Shown: positions 27,444-37,648, counted from the first letter of the stretch. The stretch: 64,000 nucleotides of DNA from Hallella mizrahii (GCF_009695775.1 NZ_VUNG01000004.1:1-64000); one strand, 5' to 3'. The notes: generated by a model not told the origin, from the letters alone. Made by a program: numbers and translations.

Positions 27444-29120
27444 ATGATGAGAAAAACAATATCAAGCATACTCCTCGTCTTTATCCTGTTGCTGCCTCTT
27501 AAGACTTTGGCTCAGGGAGCCAACATGTCAAAGGTGGCTGCAAATATCTTCACGTTGACAACTTTCAACTCCGACGGCTCCATCCACGGATCTACTCATG
27601 GAGTCTTTGCAGGTACGCAAGGCGAAGCCATAGCACCCTGGCATGTCTTTGTAGGAGCTGCCCGTGCAACTGTCATTGACAGCAAAGGCCAGCAAAACGA
27701 TGTCGATGCAATTGTCGGTGCATCAGAAATGTATGATCTTTGCCGCTTTCGGGTGAAAGGCAACCGCTTGCCGGCAGGCTTGAGCATCAACACGCTGGAT
27801 GCTCCAGTCTCTCCTGTCACCCTTGTGAGCTTTTCTACCAAGAAAGTAGACAGCCACAAAGTAAAACCGCTTCGCATCGAGAAATTTATGAGCACCTATA
27901 ACTATTATGTGTTCAATGATGTCGACGTTTCCTCTACAGATCTAGGCTGCCCCATTGTCAACGCTACCGGTCAACTGCTTGGACTCATGCAGCGTCCACA
28001 GGATGGTGGCCAGGCTTTCTCCGCTGATGCCCGACTGACCACAACCTTCACGACCAACGGTCTTTCACTCTCTGACCCTACGCTCAAGGCTACCGCCATC
28101 CGTCCGGCTCTCCCGACCGAGGAGCAGCAGGCTACACTGATGCTGGTTCTTGCCGCTGAGCAAACCGACAGCACCAACTACGAGACCTATATCCACGAAT
28201 ATATCTCTCGTTTTCCCACGGCAACTACCGGTTATCTGACACTGGCTAACTGGTATGAGCGCTACAACAAATTCGGCCTTGCCGATGCCACATTGAAGAC
28301 TGAGACTCAGAAGGCCGCTAAGAAGGATGAGGCTTACTACGATTATGCCAAAACTGTATATCAAGCTGCCGTAGCCCGTGTCGATACCCTCTACCCCACT
28401 TGGACTTTTCAGCGCGCTACGGAACTGGCTCAGCAAGCCGAAAAGATCAATCCTCTGCCGATCTATAAGCATTTGCAAGCACAAATCCTCTACGCTACAG
28501 GCCATTACGACAAAGCTTTTGAGACCTTCACTGCATTGCAAAGCACTGACTTAGGCAAGAACGGAGAGGTATTCTTCGAGGCTGCACAATGCAAGACACA
28601 GCTCAAGGCACCTACATCCGAGGTACTTGCATTGCTCGACAAAGCCGTCAGCGTACAGTCCGGCACGCCCTCTGCTCCCTATGTCCTGGCCCGTGCAAGA
28701 GTCTACGATGTCACTGGCGACTATCGCAAAGCCTTCAACGACTATCTTACTTATGACTCACTCGTCAACTATCAGGGCTCCGACGACTTCTACTATGCCA
28801 AATTCAAATGTGAGATGAAGCTCCGCCAATATCAGTTGGCTCTCAACGATATAGCCCACGCCATTGTTTTGAACCGCACGGCTCCCACCTATTATGCCGA
28901 GATGGCCAGTCTACAGCTGAAAGTCGGAAAATACGATGATGCCGTAAAGACCTGTAACTTGGCTCTGCAATTGACACAGCAGTATAGCGACATTTATATC
29001 ATTAAGGGCATCGCTCTTTGTGAGTTGAAAAAGAAAGAAGAAGGTATTGCGGCTTTACAGAGTGCACAGCAACTGGGCGACAGCAGAGCTGAAGGCCTCA
29101 TCAAGAAATATCAGAAATAA
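27444..29120 (+). CDS. Exported degenerate trypsin-like domain with TPR repeats
   Basis: A 558-residue secreted protein with signal peptide (MMRKTISSILLVFILLLPLK, cleavage after AQG). Residues 25-210 look like a trypsin-fold peptidase: EAIAPWHVFVGA fits the His motif and YDLCRFRV the Asp motif. However, the usual GxSGGP serine loop reads STDLGCPIVNATGQLLGL, so the catalytic serine is missing and the domain is probably inactive. Residues about 230-558 form TPR helices (TGHYDKAFETFTAL, GDYRKAFNDYLTY, KYDDAVKTCNLAL). A binding or scaffold role in the periplasm is likely but unproven. Confidence 0.75.
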   Translation: MMRKTISSILLVFILLLPLKTLAQGANMSKVAANIFTLTTFNSDGSIHGSTHGVFAGTQGEAIAPWHVFVGAARATVIDSKGQQNDVDAIVGASEMYDLCRFRVKGNRLPAGLSINTLDAPVSPVTLVSFSTKKVDSHKVKPLRIEKFMSTYNYYVFNDVDVSSTDLGCPIVNATGQLLGLMQRPQDGGQAFSADARLTTTFTTNGLSLSDPTLKATAIRPALPTEEQQATLMLVLAAEQTDSTNYETYIHEYISRFPTATTGYLTLANWYERYNKFGLADATLKTETQKAAKKDEAYYDYAKTVYQAAVARVDTLYPTWTFQRATELAQQAEKINPLPIYKHLQAQILYATGHYDKAFETFTALQSTDLGKNGEVFFEAAQCKTQLKAPTSEVLALLDKAVSVQSGTPSAPYVLARARVYDVTGDYRKAFNDYLTYDSLVNYQGSDDFYYAKFKCEMKLRQYQLALNDIAHAIVLNRTAPTYYAEMASLQLKVGKYDDAVKTCNLALQLTQQYSDIYIIKGIALCELKKKEEGIAALQSAQQLGDSRAEGLIKKYQK

Positions 29121-29142
29121 TCATCTGACGAAAGAAAACGCC

Positions 29143-29184
29143 AACGGCGGCTTCCAAGAAAATGCTTGGAAGCCGCCGTTTTTG
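29143..29184 (+). terminator. Terminator after the trypsin-like/TPR gene
   Basis: A 16-bp perfect stem (29143-29158 with 29165-29180, arm starting AACGGCGGCTTCC) with a 6-base loop is followed by TTTTTG. Confidence 0.9.
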
Positions 29185-29323
29185 TTTGTTATCAGCAGGT
29201 TGATGCAGGCTAAATAAACATTAAATGAACATTAATAATCTATCAGAAGAATAGATATAAGCTAATTTGATGTCGCAATATTCGTCAGAGCATCATGAGA
29301 TACCTGTATTCAACGAGATCACT

Positions 29324-29845
29324 TTATTTCTCTTCTTCCTGACTGCTGTTTTCAGCATGCTTAGCGTTGACATACTCCAAGAAGAGGCGTAGTACCTTAT
29401 TGGTTGCAATCTCCAAGTTGATGTCACGTCCAAAATCTTCAGTGAGCTTAAATGTCCGCACATCATCCTTAGCACCATAGCCGAGCCAAATCGTACCCAC
29501 AGGGATCTCGGCCGTACCACCACCGGGACCGGCAACTCCCGTAGCCGATATGGCATAGTCACAGTTCAGCGCATCGCAGGCACCGATGACCATCTCACGG
29601 GCCACCTCCTCACAGACTGCAGTCTGCTCAGCTAGTACCTGTGCAGAGACATGGAGCAGATTCTCTTTTACCTCATTGGTGTAGGACACTACCCCACCCT
29701 TGAAATACTGCGAAGCGCCAGGTACCGAGATAATCGCCTCGGCAATGCGTCCGCCTGTACAGCTCTCTGCTGTTCCCAAGGTCTCATTATGATTGTAGAG
29801 AGCCTCCTGTATCTGACGGCTCAACACTTTGGTTTCAAATTCCAT
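29324..29845 (-). CDS. CinA-type nicotinamide-nucleotide amidohydrolase
   Basis: A 173-residue stand-alone CinA C-terminal domain (PncC), which deamidates nicotinamide mononucleotide in pyridine-nucleotide recycling. Typical motifs are TAESCTGGRIAEAIISVPGAS, YFKGGVVSYTNEVK and ISATGVAGPGGGT. The tail after about residue 150 is charged. It is the last gene of a reverse-strand run after tsaD. Confidence 0.9.
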   Translation of the reverse strand: MEFETKVLSRQIQEALYNHNETLGTAESCTGGRIAEAIISVPGASQYFKGGVVSYTNEVKENLLHVSAQVLAEQTAVCEEVAREMVIGACDALNCDYAISATGVAGPGGGTAEIPVGTIWLGYGAKDDVRTFKLTEDFGRDINLEIATNKVLRLFLEYVNAKHAENSSQEEEK

Positions 29846-29899
29846 AATTGTCGTTCAATTATTTGATATCTATTGGGTTATACAACTATTACTACATGC

Positions 29900-30946
29900 T
29901 TACTTGAATGTGACCTTTGAGAAGGCGGGGGCATCGATAGAGCAGAAATCCTTGTCGAGATACTTGTAATATCCCACGATACCGATCATCGCCGCATTAT
30001 CTGTGGTGTAGCTGAACTTAGGAATGTAGATGGTCCAGCCAAAGCGTTGAGCGTGGTCGCGGAAGGCTGCTCTCAATCCGTTGTTGGCCGAGACGCCGCC
30101 GGCAACAGCCACATGCTTAATCCCCGTCGACTTCACAGCCATTCTCAGTTTCTTCATCAGTATGTCCACGATGGTATGCTCGAGACTTGCTGCCAAATCC
30201 TGCTTATGATGCTCCACGAAGTCTGGGTCTTCTTCCACCCATTTTCTCAGATTATAGAGGAAGGAAGTTTTCAGGCCCGAGAAGGAGTAGTCCATCCCAG
30301 GGATGTGAGGCTCAGCAAATTTGTAAGCAAGCGGGTTGCCCTGACGTGCCAGCCGGTCGATGATCGGACCACCGGGATAGCCGAGCCCCATCACTTTCGA
30401 GCATTTGTCGATAGCTTCTCCGGCTGCATCGTCGATGGTTTGGCCCAACACCTCCATGTCGTTGTAGGCGTTGACCTTCACGATCTGAGAGTTACCACCC
30501 GATACCAACAGACAGATAAAAGGATAAGGAGGCATATGATTGTCGTCGTCGCTCTCCTTGATAAAGTGAGCCATGACATGCCCCTGCAGATGGTTGACAT
30601 CGATGAGAGGAATCTCGAGGCTGCGTGCCAGTCCTTTTGCAAAGCTCACGCCCACGAGCAGCGAGCCCATGAGTCCCGGGCCACGCGTGAAGGCGATGGC
30701 CGACAACTGTTCTTTGGTGATGCCTGCACGCTTGATGGCCTGATCCACCACAGGTACCACATTTTGTTGATGTGCGCGGCTTGCCAACTCTGGGACCACA
30801 CCTCCATAGGCGCGGTGAACCTCCTGCGAAGCCGTCACATTGCTCAGCAGCACGCCATTGCGAAGCACTGCTGCCGAGGTGTCGTCACACGATGATTCTA
30901 TGCCTAAGATATAGACATCTTTATTTGCTGTTTCCATATTATTCAT
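29900..30946 (-). CDS. tsaD: tRNA N6-threonylcarbamoyladenosine transferase TsaD
   Basis: A 348-residue ASKHA-fold enzyme that places threonylcarbamoyl on A37 of tRNAs reading ANN codons. The metal-binding HLQGHVMAHF (His-x3-His), SGGNSQIVKV and GGVSANNGLR motifs are present. Start may be 30946 or the Met three codons later. The gap to the upstream map gene is 42 bases. Confidence 0.96.
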   Translation of the reverse strand: MNNMETANKDVYILGIESSCDDTSAAVLRNGVLLSNVTASQEVHRAYGGVVPELASRAHQQNVVPVVDQAIKRAGITKEQLSAIAFTRGPGLMGSLLVGVSFAKGLARSLEIPLIDVNHLQGHVMAHFIKESDDDNHMPPYPFICLLVSGGNSQIVKVNAYNDMEVLGQTIDDAAGEAIDKCSKVMGLGYPGGPIIDRLARQGNPLAYKFAEPHIPGMDYSFSGLKTSFLYNLRKWVEEDPDFVEHHKQDLAASLEHTIVDILMKKLRMAVKSTGIKHVAVAGGVSANNGLRAAFRDHAQRFGWTIYIPKFSYTTDNAAMIGIVGYYKYLDKDFCSIDAPAFSKVTFK

Positions 30947-30988
30947 TTTTTCTCGTAAAAGCAGAATACCACTTTGTGTGGGGCTCTG

Positions 30989-31852
30989 CTACTCGGAAAG
31001 TACCTCCACTCCGTGCTCAGTCATGAGGAAAGTATGCTCCCATTGCGCCGAAGGCAGTTCGTCGCCAGAGATCACCTCCCATCCATAGGGGTCGTCCTCG
31101 TCGATAAACACTTTCCATGTGCCCATATTGATCATCGGCTCGATAGTAAACGTCATGCCGGGCACAAGCAGCATACCGGTGCCTCTGTGACCGTAATGCA
31201 GAATATCGGGCTCCTCATGCATCTGAAGCCCTACTCCATGACCACAGAGATCGCGTACCACACCATAGTGATATTTTTCAGCATGTTTTTGTATGGCGTG
31301 TCCGATGTCACCCACGAAGCAATAAGGCTTGGCAGCCTCTGCACCGATTTCAAGACATTCTTTGGTCACTCTGACAAGCTGTTCCTTCTCAGGCGTGGTC
31401 TTTCCACCGATGATAAACATGCGTGAGGCGTCGCCGTAGTAGCCGTTGTAGTCGAGCGTCATGTCAACATTCACGATATCGCCCTCCTGCAGCACATCTT
31501 CCTCCTTGGGGATGCCGTGGCAGACTACCTCATTGATGCTCGTACACACACTCTTGGGATAGCCTTCATAGTTGAGGCAGGAGGGATGACAGCCATGATC
31601 CTCGCAGAATTTCATGCAGATGTCGTCGATTTCCTGCGTATTCATCCCCGGATGGATAGCCTCAGCCACAGCGTCAAGGCACTGTGAGTTGAGTTTGCCA
31701 GCGATGCGTATGCCCTCAATCTGCTCGGGGGTGCGCACCATATCACGTGTAGGCACTTCCTTACCCTTGTTTTCCCAGTACATTACCTTCTTGTCCAACT
31801 CTGTGGGCTCTTGACCGGGAAGGCAATGCCAACGTCTTTTCTTTTTAAACAT
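30989..31852 (-). CDS. map: Type I methionine aminopeptidase
   Basis: A 287-residue enzyme that removes the N-terminal methionine of new proteins. The five metal ligands are visible: Asp in NVDMTLDYNGYYGDAS (two), His in GHGVGLQMHEEP, Glu in FTIEPMI and Glu near the C-terminus in WEHTFLMTE. An N-terminal extension of about 40 residues (starting MFKKKRRWHC) precedes the catalytic fold. Confidence 0.96.
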   Translation of the reverse strand: MFKKKRRWHCLPGQEPTELDKKVMYWENKGKEVPTRDMVRTPEQIEGIRIAGKLNSQCLDAVAEAIHPGMNTQEIDDICMKFCEDHGCHPSCLNYEGYPKSVCTSINEVVCHGIPKEEDVLQEGDIVNVDMTLDYNGYYGDASRMFIIGGKTTPEKEQLVRVTKECLEIGAEAAKPYCFVGDIGHAIQKHAEKYHYGVVRDLCGHGVGLQMHEEPDILHYGHRGTGMLLVPGMTFTIEPMINMGTWKVFIDEDDPYGWEVISGDELPSAQWEHTFLMTEHGVEVLSE

Positions 31853-31894
31853 ATCTTTATATTATAATTTTATAAGATTCTAATACTCTATTCC

Positions 31895-34654
31895 TTAGTC
31901 ATCAAACAAGTTGAGCTTATTGCCGCGTGCCTGATCTAGCGACATGAGCTTAGCCTGCTTCTCCTGATATTGCTGTCGGAGCTGCTCATAGCGTGAGGCA
32001 AGCATTTCTTCGTAGTCTTTTCTCTGTTTGGCATCCATGAGGCGGGCGGCGATGATCGGTGGCTGACTGGCATCTTTGGTCCATATCACTGGAGCGTCAT
32101 AGACTGGCGCAATCTTCAGGGCAACATGCAGTTCGCTCGTCGTGGCACCGCCAATGAGCAACGGGATATGCAGCCCCGCCTTTTGCAGTTCTTCAGCCAC
32201 ATTGACCATCTCTCCAAGCGAGGGAGTGATGAGGCCGCTCAACCCTATTAAGTCGACATGGAGCTGACGGGCTTTTGCCACAATCTGCTCGGCGGGCACC
32301 ATCACTCCGAGATCGATGACCTCATAGTTGTTGCAGGAGAAGACCACGCCGACGATATTCTTGCCGATATCGTGGACATCGCCCTTGACAGTTGCCAACA
32401 GCACGCGGCCGGCAGTAGCCGCACCCTCTTTCTTTTCCGCTTCGATATAAGGCTGTAGGATAGCCACGGCTTGCTTCATCGTACGCGCGGTCTTCACCAC
32501 TTGTGGGAGAAACATCTTACCGGCTCCGAACAGCGTTCCCACCTCGTTCATGCCGTCCATCAGCGGTCCCTCGATGATGTCCACAGCATGGGGATATGTC
32601 TCAAGAGCCTCGTGCAGATCGGCATCCAAATATTTGCCTATGCCTTTCCTCAAGGCATAGCCCAGCCGGCTTTCCACACTTTCCTTGCGCCATGCTTCGT
32701 CAGAGACAGCCACCGTCTTTCCTCCTTGTGATGCGGCCAGCTTGGCAGCCTCCTGCTCTGCGCGCTTCTTCTCTGCCAGCTCCACCAAGTCCTCCGAGGC
32801 ACCCTGACGACGATTGAGGATAACATCCTCGATGACCGACAGCTCATCGGCGGGAATATCGGCGTAGGTCACCTTGGTAGCCGGATTGACGATACCGAAG
32901 TCCATGCCCTGCTCGATAGCGTGATAGAGAAACACAGCGTGCATCGCTTCGCGGATGTAGTTGATACCGCGGAAGGAGAAACTGAGGTTGCTTACGCCAC
33001 CGCTGACGTGCACACCTTTAAGATTCTTGCGGATCCATCCCGTAGCCCGTATGAAGTCCAGAGCATAGCTGTCGTGTTCGGCAATACCCGTGGCCACAGA
33101 AAGAATGTTAGGGTCGAAGATAATGTCCAAAGGATCCATCCCCACCTTCTCCACCAAAATACGGTAAGCACGCGCGGCAATCTCTATCTTCCGCTCGTAG
33201 GAGGTGGCCTGTCCCTGCTCATCAAAGCACATCACCACCACGGCGGCACCGAAACGCTTCACATCCTTTGCATGGCTGATGAAGGTGCTTTCACCCTCCT
33301 TCAGCGAGATGGAGTTGACGATGCATTTGCCCTGCATACACTTCAGTCCAGCCATGATCACCTCCCAATCAGAGGAGTCGATCATCACGGGCACACGGGC
33401 AATGTCGGGGTCGCTGGCGATAAGATTGAGAAATTTCACCATCTCGGCCTTGGCGTCGAGCAGACCGTCGTCCATATTGATGTCGATCACCAGAGCACCG
33501 TCTTCAACCTGCTTGCGGGCGATTTCCAATGCCTCGGTATATTGTTTTTGCTCGATAAGCCTCAAAAATTTGCGGCTGCCGGCAACGTTGCACCGTTCAC
33601 CTACATTTACAAAGCGCACCTCAGGAGTGACGTTGAGCAGTTCCAGTCCCGACAGCCAAAGAGTCTCGGAGCGTGGCACGACACGATGGGGCTGATAGTT
33701 TTTCGCTTTCTCGGCAAAGGCATGAATAAACTCCGGAGTAGTTCCGCAACACCCGCCAACAATATTGACAAGTCCTTCTTTCATAAAGATCTCCATCTCA
33801 CCGGCCATCTGCTCTGCCGTCTCGTCGTATTGTCCCATGGCGTTGGGCAAGCCGGCGTTGGGATAGACGCTGATATAGAAAGGAGCACGCGCGGCCAGTG
33901 TCCTGAGATAGGGCAGCATCTGTGGTGCGCCAAACGAGCAGTTGAGTCCCACAGAGAAGATAGGGTAATCGGCTATGCTGGCCAAGAAAGCCTCAAGCGT
34001 CTGTCCACTCAGCGTGCGTCCGGCAAGATCACTGATGGTCACACTGACCATGATGGGAAGTTTACGCCCGACTTTCTCCATAATCTGCACCGAAGCGTCG
34101 ATAGCCGCCTTGCAGTTGAGCGTGTCAAAGACTGTCTCGATGATGATGGCATCGACACCTCCACGAATCAGTGCATCCACCTCTTCACAATAGGCCTCGA
34201 AGAGCCCGTCATAACTTAGGTCACGCGCCGAAGGATCGCTGACATCCGGACTCATTGAGCAAGTTTTGTTGGTCGGTCCCACAGAGCCACATACATAGCG
34301 GGGATGACTGGGCGTAGAATATTCCTCAGCACTCTGCTTGGCGATGCGCGCGCCCTCATAGGCCATCTCGGCGCTGTCGGCCTCAAGATGATAGTCGGCT
34401 TGGGAAATACGCTGCGAAGAGAAAGTGTTGGTGGTAATAATGTCGGCACCCGCTGCCAAATATTGTCGGTGGATATCCATGATCACCTCAGGTTTGGTGA
34501 TGTTCAGCATATCGTTGTTGCCTTTCATCTGCACGTTGCTGCCGGCATAGCGGCTGCCGCGGAAATCACTTTCGCTGAGTCCATACCTCTGAATCATGGT
34601 TCCCATGGCACCGTCCAGCACCACAAGCCTCTCTTTTACGATCTCTTCTAACAT
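31895..34654 (-). CDS. metH: Cobalamin-dependent methionine synthase without activation domain
   Basis: A 919-residue enzyme that makes methionine from homocysteine and methyl-tetrahydrofolate. In order it has the homocysteine-binding barrel ([26 protein letters not shown] with zinc cysteines), the pterin-binding domain ([27 protein letters not shown]), and the cap and B12 domains (GDVHDIGKN). It ends soon after (GNKLNLFDD), so the C-terminal S-adenosylmethionine activation domain of about 330 residues is missing. In other Bacteroidota that domain is a separate gene, not seen in this window. The start at 34654 avoids a longer frame that would overlap smpB. No cobalamin riboswitch is seen in the 100-base gap upstream. 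Confidence 0.94.
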   Translation of the reverse strand: MLEEIVKERLVVLDGAMGTMIQRYGLSESDFRGSRYAGSNVQMKGNNDMLNITKPEVIMDIHRQYLAAGADIITTNTFSSQRISQADYHLEADSAEMAYEGARIAKQSAEEYSTPSHPRYVCGSVGPTNKTCSMSPDVSDPSARDLSYDGLFEAYCEEVDALIRGGVDAIIIETVFDTLNCKAAIDASVQIMEKVGRKLPIMVSVTISDLAGRTLSGQTLEAFLASIADYPIFSVGLNCSFGAPQMLPYLRTLAARAPFYISVYPNAGLPNAMGQYDETAEQMAGEMEIFMKEGLVNIVGGCCGTTPEFIHAFAEKAKNYQPHRVVPRSETLWLSGLELLNVTPEVRFVNVGERCNVAGSRKFLRLIEQKQYTEALEIARKQVEDGALVIDINMDDGLLDAKAEMVKFLNLIASDPDIARVPVMIDSSDWEVIMAGLKCMQGKCIVNSISLKEGESTFISHAKDVKRFGAAVVVMCFDEQGQATSYERKIEIAARAYRILVEKVGMDPLDIIFDPNILSVATGIAEHDSYALDFIRATGWIRKNLKGVHVSGGVSNLSFSFRGINYIREAMHAVFLYHAIEQGMDFGIVNPATKVTYADIPADELSVIEDVILNRRQGASEDLVELAEKKRAEQEAAKLAASQGGKTVAVSDEAWRKESVESRLGYALRKGIGKYLDADLHEALETYPHAVDIIEGPLMDGMNEVGTLFGAGKMFLPQVVKTARTMKQAVAILQPYIEAEKKEGAATAGRVLLATVKGDVHDIGKNIVGVVFSCNNYEVIDLGVMVPAEQIVAKARQLHVDLIGLSGLITPSLGEMVNVAEELQKAGLHIPLLIGGATTSELHVALKIAPVYDAPVIWTKDASQPPIIAARLMDAKQRKDYEEMLASRYEQLRQQYQEKQAKLMSLDQARGNKLNLFDD

Positions 34655-34754
34655 ATAAGTATATTTCGGTTGTCTGTTGTGCTCCATCCTGTCATCATTA
34701 TCTTCTCCATAGTCTGTGTCATGGTTGTCGACTAGTCCAGCATGCTGTCGTGTA

Positions 34755-35234
34755 TCAGAAATGCTTGATAGCCCGATCCATCTCCCGACGGTCTTCCTTC
34801 TCCTTGAGCGTTTGTCGCTTGTCAAACTCTTTCTTACCTCTTGCCAGTGCAATATCGACCTTAGCCCTTCCGTGACCGTCTATGAACATCAGCGTGGGCA
34901 CGATGGTATATCCCGGTGTCTTGCTGTCCTCTGCCAGTCGGCGTATCTCGCGCTTGGTGAGCAGCAGTTTACGGTCGCGCTTGGCATCATGGTTGGAATA
35001 AGATCCATAGAAATAGGGAGATATGTTCATTCCCTTAACCCATACTTCACCATTGTTGATGTAGCAGAAGGCATCCACCAACGAGGCTTTGCCCAATCTG
35101 ACGGACTTGATCTCCGTACCGGTAAGCACAATACCTGCGGTATAGGTGTCTATGAAAATGTATTCAAACGACGCCTTCTTGTTCTTTATTTGTACAGGAC
35201 TTTTCTTGCGAAGTTCTTGTTGTTCCTTGTTCAT
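34755..35234 (-). CDS. smpB: SsrA-binding protein SmpB
   Basis: A 159-residue partner of tmRNA in rescue of stalled ribosomes. Family motifs are [47 protein letters not shown] and [16 protein letters not shown], and the basic tail ends EMDRAIKHF. Length is standard. The ssrA gene itself is not found nearby. Confidence 0.96.
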   Translation of the reverse strand: MNKEQQELRKKSPVQIKNKKASFEYIFIDTYTAGIVLTGTEIKSVRLGKASLVDAFCYINNGEVWVKGMNISPYFYGSYSNHDAKRDRKLLLTKREIRRLAEDSKTPGYTIVPTLMFIDGHGRAKVDIALARGKKEFDKRQTLKEKEDRREMDRAIKHF

Positions 35235-35257
35235 TTTTCCTTTTCCTTTTCCTTCCG

Positions 35258-35764
35258 CTACTCGTCGATGATCGCAAAATCGCTGATATGGTCGTCGACA
35301 TACTGCGCCACGGCTTCAGTGAACTCCTCTTCATGCTCTACGAAATAGTCATCGAAATCGTCAAACTCAGGATAACGCTCATAGAGGGCATCGAACTCCT
35401 CCTGGGTGCAGTCGCGCTCTATCTCGAGACGGTATTTTTTGAAATAGCGGCTACATTTATCCAATAACTTATACAAGTCGCGCAGTCCCCACTCTCTGAC
35501 CGCCTTGCCAAAGGGATTAAAAAAAATAAACTCTCCCAATCCGTTGTGAATCAGCTCGACGAAGCCACCGTCCATCACGCTGTCGCGAAGCATCAGATAG
35601 CCCAATAGGGTGATTTGATCGGAATTGAGTTCGCCCATGTTGTCGGCATTCAGCTCTCCACCGATTGTCTTACGGATTGCTCCGGCAAAGGCCTCAAGGA
35701 AGTTGTCCATGCCCGCTGTTGCAGCTTGGCGCAACGCGGCATCGTCTATGTGCACCTGTACCAT
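35258..35764 (-). CDS. DMP19-like (DUF4375) acidic protein
   Basis: A 168-residue strongly acidic protein. The core ([39 protein letters not shown]) resembles the DMP19/DUF4375 family, named for a Neisseria DNA-mimic protein. The C-terminal third is very rich in Asp and Glu ([18 protein letters not shown]). The start at 35764 (MVQVHIDD) is used because the longer frame begins inside a -7 box at 35789-35796. It is the first gene of the reverse-strand run. DNA mimicry here is only an inference from family and charge. Confidence 0.7.
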   Translation of the reverse strand: MVQVHIDDAALRQAATAGMDNFLEAFAGAIRKTIGGELNADNMGELNSDQITLLGYLMLRDSVMDGGFVELIHNGLGEFIFFNPFGKAVREWGLRDLYKLLDKCSRYFKKYRLEIERDCTQEEFDALYERYPEFDDFDDYFVEHEEEFTEAVAQYVDDHISDFAIIDE

Positions 35765-35788
35765 TGTTTTAAATCTTGCTTTGAGATG

Positions 35789-35796
35789 CAAAGATA
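35789..35796 (-). promoter_or_regulatory. -7 box of the DMP19-smpB-metH run
   Basis: TATCTTTG on the reverse strand, 25 bases upstream of the chosen start. The -33 element is not clear. Confidence 0.5.
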
Positions 35797-35881
35797 CGAA
35801 AAAATAAGTGGAGTAAGAGAGAAATCACTAAAAAAATACACATCTATAATAAAAATATCGGTTTATCTGAAATAAAACCAC

Positions 35882-35889
35882 TATCTTTG
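35882..35889 (+). promoter_or_regulatory. -7 box of the lipoprotein gene
   Basis: TATCTTTG, 37 bases before the start at 35926, divergent from the DMP19 promoter. The -33 element is weak. Confidence 0.45.
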
Positions 35890-35925
35890 CATGAAATAAG
35901 GTTTTGTCAAGGCTCCTAGTTTTAT

Positions 35926-36381
35926 ATGAAGATGATTTGTAAACAACTGTTTTACCCTCTCCTCGGCTGTTGTGCTGCGCTGGTGATATTGTTGGGCAAT
36001 TCTGCCTGCAACGTCGATAACAAGGATCAACAGGAGAGCGACGTAGATTCTTTCTCTATGGCTTATTTTAATTGGCGCTTTCCTAAGGCTCTGAACTATT
36101 GTACGCCACAGTCGCGGCAATGGTTAGTTTTTGCGGCAAGTCAGGTCAATGAAAATGATGTCGAAGTGTTACGCAATAAGCAAGAAGGTGCTAGTTGTAA
36201 GATCGAAGATATCAACTTCACCGATGACTCCACGGCTACGGTCAAGGTGATGGTGCGCAATTTCCTCGTCCTGGACACTATTGGAGGCGTTCCCCAGACA
36301 ATCGCAGAGAAGGTTTTTTGTCTTCATGTCATTGAGCGACAGGGTGTTTGGAAAATTCACCTCAATGGACTTCCTGACTGA
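35926..36381 (+). CDS. Small lipoprotein of unknown function
   Basis: A 151-residue predicted lipoprotein. The hydrophobic N-terminus (KQLFYPLLGCCAALVILLG) ends in lipobox NSAC with lipidated Cys28. The mature part (FNWRFPKALNYCTPQSRQWLVF, then TATVKVMVRNF and ERQGVWKIHLNGLPD) has the helix-then-sheet order of NTF2-like folds, a weak impression only. It has its own promoter-like box and stands before two tRNA genes. Confidence 0.75.
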   Translation: MKMICKQLFYPLLGCCAALVILLGNSACNVDNKDQQESDVDSFSMAYFNWRFPKALNYCTPQSRQWLVFAASQVNENDVEVLRNKQEGASCKIEDINFTDDSTATVKVMVRNFLVLDTIGGVPQTIAEKVFCLHVIERQGVWKIHLNGLPD

Positions 36382-36474
36382 CGATGACGGTATGTCTGTC
36401 ATGCGTTTCTTGATTGTCGGCGGAAGAGTTACTTAATTTTTTTTTATTCAAGAAAACAATAAAGTTCAATTTTA

Positions 36475-36506
36475 TTTGGTGGTTCAAGAAAAAAGCTATA
36501 TCTTTG
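36475..36506 (+). promoter_or_regulatory. Promoter of the tRNA-Thr/tRNA-Gly pair
   Basis: TTTG (36475-36478), a 20-base gap and TATCTTTG (36499-36506): a close match to the Bacteroidota consensus, 42 bases before the first tRNA. Confidence 0.8.
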
Positions 36507-36548
36507 CACCCGCAAATTAAGCAATGGAAACACTTCCTGCTGCTTTTT

Positions 36549-36621
<73 letters not shown>

Positions 36622-36642
36622 CTTTAATCATGTTTTTTTGTG

Positions 36643-36713
36643 GCGGAATTAGCATATCGGTAGTGCGCGGGCTTCCCAAGCCTGAAAGGCGGGTTCGATT
36701 CCCGTATTCCGCT
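36643..36713 (+). tRNA. tRNA-Gly(CCC)
   Basis: 71 bases. Acceptor GCGGAAT/ATTCCGC with discriminator T, anticodon stem CGGGC/GCCTG with one G-U pair, loop TTCCCAA with anticodon CCC, T-arm GGGTTCGATTCCC. Confidence 0.95.
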
Positions 36714-36904
36714 CAGACTATGAGACATGTTAATCCTGGAGTTTTACGGTACACTTGATTTTTCCCTGGCTAACGTATAGTTCTTGCCCGAGTAGGTGAA
36801 CACACGGAACATGAAGGAAGCAATCTTTATTCCATTCTCTTACTATAGGATATTATGGGTGATGAGTAAAACCCGAAAAAATATTAATAAAACGATTACT
36901 GAAA

Positions 36905-37537
36905 ATGGCACGACAGAAAACAGACCCGTTGCATGTAGTTGTTTACCCATCCAACTTCAATGGTGATAATGGGCAGAAGATGCTCTATGTGTCCTCTAAA
37001 GCCCGCGAGGAAATAGAACTCGACAAGCTTGATGCCTACTGTCATGAGTATGAGCACCTGCCCAAAGGCTACGTTACACGATGCTTCGTCGCACTGATGT
37101 ATGCCATACCTTATCTCATCGGAGAGCACAAGCGGGTAAAAACTCCGATAGGCAGCTTCTATATCAAACCGCAATTCTTGCGGACAATGACAGAAGATGA
37201 TATCGTAACGGCTAGCGACATTTGGCTTGGCGGTATAGATTTTCGGCCTACTAAGGAGTTTCGTGAGGCAGTGCAGAGACAGTTTAAAAGCATCCAGATA
37301 GACCGTCGCAACCATCCGATAGACACCAATTATTACAGCCAACGCAATCCCGAACTGGAGAGCTGTCTGTCGTCGGACACCAACGGCAACCGTTATGTAA
37401 CGGTGGAAGAATATCGCTGTGCTACAGGCCTAAGTGCACACTCGGCAAGAAAATGCCTTGATAACATGACAAAGGGCGACAATCCTATTCTGCTAAAGAC
37501 GAAGATAGGTACAACCAACGTCTATACTGAGATATAG
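36905..37537 (+). CDS. HU-like DNA-binding protein with C-terminal helix-turn-helix-like region
   Basis: A 210-residue protein. Residues about 8-125 resemble the HU-like domain common in Bacteroidota (helix YHEYEHLPKGYVTRCFVALM-like segment, then RVKTPIGSFYIKPQF where HU has its beta arm). The C-terminal 60 residues (RYVTVEEYRCATGLSAHSAR, then GTTNVYTEI) look like a small winged helix. It stands alone after the tRNA pair and ends in a strong hairpin, in a region with repeats and a possible mobile remnant. Start at 36905 follows an AT-rich leader. Function unknown; nucleoid or regulatory role inferred. Confidence 0.6.
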   Translation: MARQKTDPLHVVVYPSNFNGDNGQKMLYVSSKAREEIELDKLDAYCHEYEHLPKGYVTRCFVALMYAIPYLIGEHKRVKTPIGSFYIKPQFLRTMTEDDIVTASDIWLGGIDFRPTKEFREAVQRQFKSIQIDRRNHPIDTNYYSQRNPELESCLSSDTNGNRYVTVEEYRCATGLSAHSARKCLDNMTKGDNPILLKTKIGTTNVYTEI

Positions 37538-37574
37538 CATGAATTTCAGCAACAGATTTTGCTGCTTGGCAAAT

Positions 37575-37627
37575 GACCGTTTGCTACGTAGAAAAATATA
37601 GTTTCCTACGTAGCAAACGGTCTTTTT
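37575..37627 (+). terminator. Terminator after the HU-like gene
   Basis: A 17-bp perfect inverted repeat (37575-37591, starting GACCGTTTGCTACG, with 37606-37622) and TTTTT after it. Confidence 0.88.
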
Positions 37628-37648
37628 CTATAGCATTACAACATAGGA

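Noticed and set aside
34655..34852. 66-codon N-terminal extension of metH
   Set aside because: It overlaps smpB, is basic and low-quality, and the MetH family starts at the chosen position.
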